This document shows, piece by piece, positions 58,811-64,000 of a DNA stretch of 64,000 nucleotides. A program made the position numbers and the translations under genes. The notes below the pieces were generated by a model that was given only the letters and a program-made list of their open reading frames with translations, was not told the DNA's origin and searched no databases. Origin of the DNA: Bacteroidota bacterium (GTDB taxonomy: Bacteria; Bacteroidota; Bacteroidia; Cytophagales; Cyclobacteriaceae); NCBI GenBank assembly GCA_023428695.1, contig JAEYWY010000018.1, positions 1 through 64,000 on the forward strand, in the 5' to 3' direction. Each line of letters starts with the position of its first letter. Position 1 is the first letter of the stretch.

Positions 58811-59935
58811 ATGAATAACATAAGAATGGTCGACTTGCATGGTCAGTATCTTCGAATAAAAGACGAAGTCGATCGTGCAATTGCAGGCGTTCTCAACTCA
58901 ACAGCGTTCATACAGGGACCGCAGGTTTCGTCATTTGCGGAGGCTCTCGGCAGATATGTTTCGTCTCCTTATGTCGTTCCCTGTGCAAATGGTACAGACG
59001 CGCTCCAAATCGCCATGATGGCGTTGGATCTCAGGCGTGGCGACGAAATAATCCTACCCGTCCACACGTACGTCGCGACAGCAGAAGTCATCGCACTCCT
59101 CGGATTGAAACCCGTGTTTGTTGATGTTGATCAGGAGACCTTCAACCTGGATGTTGCGCAGGCCGAACAGGCGATCACGGCCAATACCCGTGCCGTTGTA
59201 CCCGTGCACCTCTATGGGCAGTGTGCGGACATGGAGCCGCTGGTTTCTCTGGCTACAAAACACGGGCTCTTCGTAATTGAAGATACGGCACAGGCACTGG
59301 GCGCGGTTTACACATTCAGGGATGGAACAACAAAACATGCCGGCACCATTGGAACGATAGGCACCACTTCGTTTTTTCCTTCAAAAAATCTTGGCTGCTA
59401 CGGCGATGGTGGCGCATTGTTCACGTCCGATGCCGCGTTAGCGGAAAAGATGAGAATGATCGCCAATCATGGTCAACGCAAAAAATACCATCATGATATA
59501 GTCGGTGTCAATAGCAGACTCGATACAGTACAGGCCGCGATTCTCGAAGTAAAACTGCGATCACTGCCGGAGTACACGCAGCGACGAAACGAAGTAGCCG
59601 CGTATTACGATACGGACCTTGCAACAATCAAGGGTGTCACCATACCAAAACGTTCCCCAAACTCCTCACATGTTTTCCATCAGTACACGCTCAGGGTTTG
59701 GGAAAGACGCGATGAACTTAAGAAGCACCTGGAGTCGAAAGGGATTCCAACAATGATATATTATCCGGTGCCGCTTCACCTGCAAGAGGCATACCGGAGC
59801 TATGGCTCAGGAGAGGGTTCGTTCCCGGTGACGGAAGAGTTGTCACGCACGGTGCTTTCACTTCCTGTTCATACGGAAATGACCGGCGAGCAACTCGCAT
59901 TCATTTGTGAATCTATACACGAATTTTTCAGATGA
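58811..59935 (+). CDS. DegT/DnrJ/EryC1/StrS aminotransferase (WbpE-like)
   Basis: 374 residues, PLP-dependent sugar aminotransferase. The PLP lysine is in TTSFFPSKNLGCYGDGGALF, and PCANGTDALQIAMMALDLRR and VPVHLYGQCADMEPLVSLAT are family hallmarks, with FVIEDTAQALGA holding the pyridine-binding Asp. In the WbpA-B-E-D scheme it would aminate the 3-keto UDP-sugar made by the WbpB-like enzyme encoded two genes downstream. Its stop overlaps the next start as ATGA. Confidence 0.94.
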   Translation: MNNIRMVDLHGQYLRIKDEVDRAIAGVLNSTAFIQGPQVSSFAEALGRYVSSPYVVPCANGTDALQIAMMALDLRRGDEIILPVHTYVATAEVIALLGLKPVFVDVDQETFNLDVAQAEQAITANTRAVVPVHLYGQCADMEPLVSLATKHGLFVIEDTAQALGAVYTFRDGTTKHAGTIGTIGTTSFFPSKNLGCYGDGGALFTSDAALAEKMRMIANHGQRKKYHHDIVGVNSRLDTVQAAILEVKLRSLPEYTQRRNEVAAYYDTDLATIKGVTIPKRSPNSSHVFHQYTLRVWERRDELKKHLESKGIPTMIYYPVPLHLQEAYRSYGSGEGSFPVTEELSRTVLSLPVHTEMTGEQLAFICESIHEFFR

Positions 59936-60513
59936 GTAATGAACTGCAATACTTCGCGCATCCAACCGCGGTCATTGACGAAGGCTGCTCAATTGGCGCA
60001 GGCACAAAGATTTGGCATTTCTGCCACATCATGCCGGGTTGTGTTATTGGGGAAAATTGTAACATCGGTCAGAACGTAGTGATTTCACCAAATGTGGTTC
60101 TGGGAAAAAATGTGAAGGTGCAGAACAACGTTTCAATTTATACCGGTGTCAAATGCGAGGACGATGTGTTTCTGGGACCGTCAATGGTGTTCACCAATGT
60201 TATCAATCCGCGTAGCGCGGTCAATCGGCGAGGCGAGTATCTTCAAACGATTGTGAAGAAGGGCGCCACCATTGGCGCGAATGCTACCATCGTATGCGGT
60301 CATAACATAGGGCGCTATGCGTTTATCGGGGCGGGCGCCGTCGTCACGAAAGAAGTTGCTGATTATGCTTTAGTCATTGGGAACCCCGCGCGACACGTTG
60401 GCTGGATGAGTGAGTATGGGCATAAACTTGTCTTCGATTCAAACGGTGATGCTCAATGTCCTGAAAGCGGAGAGCGCTACAAGCTGGCAAATGGAAAAGT
60501 AAAAAAAGATTGA
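59932..60513 (+). CDS. Hexapeptide-repeat acetyltransferase (WbpD-like)
   Basis: 193 residues, left-handed beta-helix fold. Repeats such as CSIGAGTKIWHFCHIMPGCV, IGENCNIGQNVVISPNVVLG and VKVQNNVSIYTGVKCEDDVF are evident, followed by FTNVINPRSAVNRRGEYLQT and GANATIVCGHNIGRYAFIGA. This matches the N-acetyltransferases that complete UDP-2,3-diacetamido-uronic acid. The start overlaps the aminotransferase stop by 4 bp and its stop overlaps the next start as TGATG. Confidence 0.93.
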   Translation: MSNELQYFAHPTAVIDEGCSIGAGTKIWHFCHIMPGCVIGENCNIGQNVVISPNVVLGKNVKVQNNVSIYTGVKCEDDVFLGPSMVFTNVINPRSAVNRRGEYLQTIVKKGATIGANATIVCGHNIGRYAFIGAGAVVTKEVADYALVIGNPARHVGWMSEYGHKLVFDSNGDAQCPESGERYKLANGKVKKD

Positions 60514-61418
60514 TGAAGAAATTTGCACTAATAGGAGCGGCCGGATTTATCGCGCCAAGGCATTTGAGAGCGATAAAGGAAACCGGCAACGAGCTGATTG
60601 CTGCGCTCGACAAGCATGATAATGTGGGGATTCTCGATTCGTATTTTCCTGACGCGCATTTTTTTACGGAGTTTGAACGATTTGATCGTCACCTTGACAA
60701 GCTAAAACGGAAGGGTGAAAAAGTTGATTATATATCCATCTGTTCGCCAAATTACTTGCATGACGCACATGTGCGCTACGCATTGCGTTATGGTGCGGAT
60801 GCCATTTGCGAGAAGCCTCTTGTGTTAAATCCGTGGAATCTCGACGGGCTGGTGGAAATTGAAAAGGAGACTGGCAAACGCGTTTTCACGATTCTTCAGC
60901 TTCGCCTTCATCCTTCGATTATTGCGCTTAGGGAAAGGGTAATGAACGGACCTTCTGAAAAGATTTATGATATCGATCTTCGGTATATAACCAGCCGAGG
61001 CAAGTGGTACCACTCTTCATGGAAAGGTGACATTTCCAAGTCAGGCGGGATTGCAACAAATATAGGTGTTCATTTTTTTGATATGCTGATGTGGATATTC
61101 GGAGAGCCGGTAGATTACAGCGTGATCACCAGTTCTGCTGATCACGCGAGTGGTAAACTATCTCTCCGCCGTGCGAATGTGACCTGGTTTCTTAGCACCG
61201 ATTATCGCGACGTGCCCGATGATGAAAGAGCCCGAGGCAAACGTACATTCCGCTCTCTTTCGATGGAGGGCCAACAAATCGAATTTAGCGATGGGTTCAC
61301 GGACCTTCATACAAAAAGCTACGAGGCAATACTTCAGGGCAACAGCTTCGGCCTGAGTGACGCTTATGCGTCAATTGATATTATCCATAAAATCCGGGTA
61401 GCCGGTCAGCAATTATGA
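60513..61418 (+). CDS. WbpB/WlbA-type Gfo/Idh/MocA oxidoreductase
   Basis: 301 residues from ATG 60513; the in-frame codon just before is TTG. KKFALIGAAGFIAPRHLRAI is the NAD site. ICEKPLVLNPWNLDGL is characteristic of WbpB/WlbA, which oxidise C3 of UDP-GlcNAcA using tightly bound NAD recycled by 2-oxoglutarate. GGIATNIGVHFFDMLMWIFG is the conserved catalytic-histidine segment. With the dehydrogenase, aminotransferase and acetyltransferase it completes the four enzymes for UDP-GlcNAc(3NAc)A. The stop overlaps the NeuB-like gene as ATGA. Confidence 0.93.
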   Translation: MKKFALIGAAGFIAPRHLRAIKETGNELIAALDKHDNVGILDSYFPDAHFFTEFERFDRHLDKLKRKGEKVDYISICSPNYLHDAHVRYALRYGADAICEKPLVLNPWNLDGLVEIEKETGKRVFTILQLRLHPSIIALRERVMNGPSEKIYDIDLRYITSRGKWYHSSWKGDISKSGGIATNIGVHFFDMLMWIFGEPVDYSVITSSADHASGKLSLRRANVTWFLSTDYRDVPDDERARGKRTFRSLSMEGQQIEFSDGFTDLHTKSYEAILQGNSFGLSDAYASIDIIHKIRVAGQQL

Positions 61419-62422
61419 GGGCACAAATCGTAGCCGAGGTCGCTCAGGCGCATGACGGAAGCCTGGGGATATTGCATTCATATATCGATGCGCTTGCCGG
61501 CACTGGTGTCGATGCGGTGAAATTTCAAACCCATATTGCCGAGGCTGAAAGTAGTGCTTTTGAGCCATTCCGGGTGCCATTTAGTTATATAGACAAGACA
61601 CGGTATGATTATTGGAAAAGGATGGAGTTCACCGCCGAACAATGGCTGGAGATAAAAAAACACTGTGAGGACAAAAAGCTTGAGTTTCTTTCGTCCCCGT
61701 TTTCGGTAAAAGCGGTTGAACTTCTGGAAAGCCTGAATGTTAATCGGTATAAGATTGCATCGGGAGAGGTTTCAAACCTTCTGCTCCTTGAGCGAATTGC
61801 ACGAACGGGAAAGCCCGTGATCCTATCATCGGGAATGAGCAGCCTTACAGAACTTGATACAGCCGTCGATTTTTTTAAAAGGCAGTCTATCGATGTTTCG
61901 GTTCTGCAATGTACGACGCAGTATCCGACGCCCCCGGAAGCACTGGGATTGAATGTGATCAAGACGCTGCAAGAACGATTCAACTGCAGAATAGGGTTTT
62001 CAGATCATAGTGGAACGACTCAGGCAAGCGTCGCCGCAAGAGTTCTTGGCGCGGAGATTCTTGAATTTCACGCCGTATTCGACAAACGCATGTTTGGACC
62101 GGACGCGACTTCTTCCCTGACAATTGAAGAGGTGAAAACGCTGGTAGACCAGGTGCGCTACCTGGAAAGAGCACTTGCAAGCCCTGTTGATAAATCTGTC
62201 GCAACTACAATGACCGAGTACAAAACGTTTTTCGGAAAGTCACTTGCCGTTAACGCAGATTTTCCTGCAGGGTACCGACTTAAAGTTGAAGATCTCGAAT
62301 CGAAAAAACCGGCAGGAAAAGGGATATCTGCCGCTGACTACCGCACCGTTATCGGAAAGGAGTTGAAGCGTCCGTTACGAAAATATTCATTCTTAACTTA
62401 CGAGGATTTGCAAGATGAGTAG
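61415..62422 (+). CDS. NeuB-family nonulosonate synthase
   Basis: 335 residues. The N-terminal TIM barrel (IVAEVAQAHDGSLGILHSYI, VDAVKFQTHIAEAESSAFEP, YKIASGEVSNLLLLERIART and CRIGFSDHSGTT) condenses PEP with an N-acyl-mannosamine-type sugar. The C-terminal antifreeze-like (SAF) domain includes KPAGKGISAADYRTVIGKEL. Canonical members make sialic, legionaminic or pseudaminic acid. The substrate here depends on the NeuC-like product and cannot be fixed from sequence alone. It overlaps the next gene by 8 bp. Confidence 0.93.
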   Translation: MRAQIVAEVAQAHDGSLGILHSYIDALAGTGVDAVKFQTHIAEAESSAFEPFRVPFSYIDKTRYDYWKRMEFTAEQWLEIKKHCEDKKLEFLSSPFSVKAVELLESLNVNRYKIASGEVSNLLLLERIARTGKPVILSSGMSSLTELDTAVDFFKRQSIDVSVLQCTTQYPTPPEALGLNVIKTLQERFNCRIGFSDHSGTTQASVAARVLGAEILEFHAVFDKRMFGPDATSSLTIEEVKTLVDQVRYLERALASPVDKSVATTMTEYKTFFGKSLAVNADFPAGYRLKVEDLESKKPAGKGISAADYRTVIGKELKRPLRKYSFLTYEDLQDE

Positions 62423-63572
62423 AAGGAAAGTATGTGTCGTAATTACTGCGCGCCCCAGCTACAGCAGGATAAAGACAGCGTTGGAAGAAATTGAGAACCA
62501 TCCTGAGTTGGAATTACAATTGGTCGTTGCAGCAAGTGCGCTCCTTGAACGTTATGGTTCGGCTGTAAAGGTTATTCAAAAAGACGGGTTTAACATCTCG
62601 GCGAAAGTTTATAGTGTGCTCGAAGGAGAGAACTTGACTGCTGCTGCGAAGACAACGGGGATAGGCATCATCGAGATATCAACAGTCTTCGATAATCTAA
62701 AGCCCGATGTTGTGGTGACGATCGCCGACCGGTTTGAAACGATTTCCACCGCGATAGCGGCTACATACATGAATATCCCGCTGGTTCACGTGCAGGGTGG
62801 AGAAGTCACCGGAAACATAGACGAAAAAGTTCGTCATGCTATAACGAAATTGGCGGATGCGCACTTTGTCGCGTCGTCCTCCGCCAAAGACCGGGTCGTG
62901 AAAATGGGAGAAGAAGAAAGTCGCGTCTATCTCACAGGCTGTCCCTCAATGGACCTGGCTCAGAGAATCTCACAACAACCTGCGCTAAATTTTGATCCAT
63001 TCAGCAAGTACACGGGCGTCGGCGCAACTTTTCACATTTCTGACTCCTACCTGGTCGTGATGCAGCATCCGGTGACAACCGAATATGAACTGTCTAAGTC
63101 GCAAATAGAACAAACATTGAAAGCGGTGGAGGAACTCGGACTACCGACATTTTGGTTCTGGCCCAACGTGGATGCTGGATCCGATGGAACGTCAAGGGGT
63201 ATACGTATCTTTAGAGAAGATCGTCGCGATAAGAATATTCACTTCTTCAAGAATATGGAGCCGGATGATTTTTTACGTCTTCTAAAGAATAGCAAATGCC
63301 TGATCGGCAACTCAAGTGTTGGAATACGCGAGTGCTCATTTCTCGGTGTGCCGGTTGTAAACATCGGAACTAGGCAAAATGGACGCGACAGAGGCAACAA
63401 TGTTATTGACGTTGATTATAATACCGAAGCGATTAAGGGAGCGATTCGAAAGCATTTGGATCACGGCCATTATCCGAGCGACCCGGTCTACGGGAATGGT
63501 GACGCCGGGAAAAAAATTGCTGATCTTTTAGCAACGGTGCCGCTGAGAATTGAGAAGAAGCTAACATACTGA
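62415..63572 (+). CDS. Hydrolysing UDP-sugar 2-epimerase (NeuC/LegG-like)
   Basis: 385 residues, GT-B-like fold. CVVITARPSYSRIKTALEEI opens the protein, VHVQGGEVTGNIDEKVRHAI is the motif of hydrolysing 2-epimerases, and LIGNSSVGIRECSFLGVPVV binds UDP near the C-terminus. The enzyme releases UDP and yields the 2-epimer, for example ManNAc from UDP-GlcNAc, which feeds NeuB. The TGNIDE segment favours the hydrolysing class over the WbpI/WecB non-hydrolysing class. The next gene begins 3 bp after the stop. Confidence 0.93.
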   Translation: MSRRKVCVVITARPSYSRIKTALEEIENHPELELQLVVAASALLERYGSAVKVIQKDGFNISAKVYSVLEGENLTAAAKTTGIGIIEISTVFDNLKPDVVVTIADRFETISTAIAATYMNIPLVHVQGGEVTGNIDEKVRHAITKLADAHFVASSSAKDRVVKMGEEESRVYLTGCPSMDLAQRISQQPALNFDPFSKYTGVGATFHISDSYLVVMQHPVTTEYELSKSQIEQTLKAVEELGLPTFWFWPNVDAGSDGTSRGIRIFREDRRDKNIHFFKNMEPDDFLRLLKNSKCLIGNSSVGIRECSFLGVPVVNIGTRQNGRDRGNNVIDVDYNTEAIKGAIRKHLDHGHYPSDPVYGNGDAGKKIADLLATVPLRIEKKLTY

Positions 63573-63575
63573 CAA

Positions 63576-64000
63576 TGGCAGGAGAACATAATCCGTGCAT
63601 TTTAGGTATCATCCCTGCTCGACGAGGATCGAAAAGAATCCCAGGCAAAAATATGAGAAAGCTTGCCGGACTCCCGCTCGTTGAGTACGTGCTGAGGGCC
63701 GCGTTGAAAGCTAAAACGATCACCCGACTTGTTGTGTCATCAGATGACGACGAGGTGCTTAAACTGCAAAGCCGTTATCCCGCAGTCACCTTTCTGCGAA
63801 GACCGGACGAACTTGCGTTAGATGAATCGCCGGCTATAGATTATGTACGCCATGTTCTGACCGCGACTGGCAAGGCATGGGACGTTATTGTTATTCTTCA
63901 GCCGACCACGCCGTTCGTGCGGGGCAAAGATATCGACAGCACAATAAGCCTTCTCAGTCGTAACGATGTGGACTCAGCGGTGAGTGTGATGAGGGTTGAG
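63576..64000 (+). CDS. CMP-nonulosonate cytidylyltransferase (NeuA-like), N-terminal part
   Basis: A frame opens at ATG 63576 and stays open to the window end (141 codons). CILGIIPARRGSKRIPGKNM is the nucleotide-binding start of CMP-sialate synthetases, followed by LVVSSDDDEVLKLQ and DVIVILQPTTPFVRGKDIDS. It would activate the NeuB product with CTP. The C-terminal part lies outside the window. Its place after NeuC and NeuB homologues supports the NeuA role. Confidence 0.93.

Noticed and set aside
1..64000. tRNA, rRNA, CRISPR, insertion sequences
   Set aside because: I looked through the intergenic gaps on both strands and found no cloverleaf, rRNA-like block, regular spacer array or transposase. 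Dedicated scans (tRNA, CRISPR) would be needed to exclude short or unusual cases.

Overview
The window looks like ordinary, gene-dense chromosome of a Bacteroidota bacterium, most likely of the Cytophagales/Chryseolinea type. This is inferred from family content and not from a marker phylogeny. The clues are several TonB-dependent receptors with carboxypeptidase-like N-terminal domains, lipoproteins with acidic residues after the lipid cysteine, few Shine-Dalgarno sites, promoter-like TTTG / TAnnTTTG elements, a bacterial GlnS, an archaeal-type GGGP synthase, a DUF4286 protein and a Rho with a long disordered insert. I saw no rRNA, tRNA, CRISPR array, prophage, transposase or plasmid function.

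Layout. Positions 1-9 kb hold an M28 peptidase cut by the window edge, release factor 1, LemA, and a TonB receptor followed by a beta-helix lipoprotein and a small lipoprotein. From 9 to 16.5 kb lie an epimerase, a GH130-like lipoprotein, a LOG-family protein coupled to SelD, a membrane acyltransferase and an ankyrin lipoprotein. Positions 16.6-27 kb carry a membrane-anchored AraC/TolB/TPR regulator, an MFS transporter, the pyrH-frr pair, a frameshifted Crp/Fnr pseudogene, an AIM24-like protein and gltX. From 27 to 35.6 kb are glnS, ridA, a Na/Pi symporter, a holin-like/GGGP-synthase operon, an acyl-CoA dehydrogenase and a membrane zinc peptidase.

Positions 35.8-43.3 kb carry a TonB receptor under a TPP riboswitch (so probably a thiamine receptor), a biotin carrier protein, a 0.55-kb repeat-rich gap, an alanine-dehydrogenase-like oxidoreductase and a third TonB receptor. 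From 43.3 to 51.9 kb are small conserved proteins, a GNAT acetyltransferase, prolyl oligopeptidase, a TspO-like protein, a nucleoid-associated protein, serS and rho. Positions 52-57.4 kb on the minus strand form a cytochrome c maturation operon (a Wzz-like gene, then ccmB, C, D, E, F). A surface-sugar operon runs from 57.5 kb on the plus strand off the right edge: UDP-sugar dehydrogenase, aminotransferase, hexapeptide acetyltransferase, WbpB-like oxidoreductase, NeuB-like synthase, NeuC-like epimerase and CMP-sugar synthetase.

Most genes are housekeeping. The parts most worth a second look are the hybrid diacetamido-uronate / nonulosonate operon, the YqjE-like membrane pair coupled to GGGP synthase, the one-protein AraC-TM-TolB-TPR regulator, the decayed Crp gene, the CxxxY-type CcmE, and two kinds of intergenic repeat.
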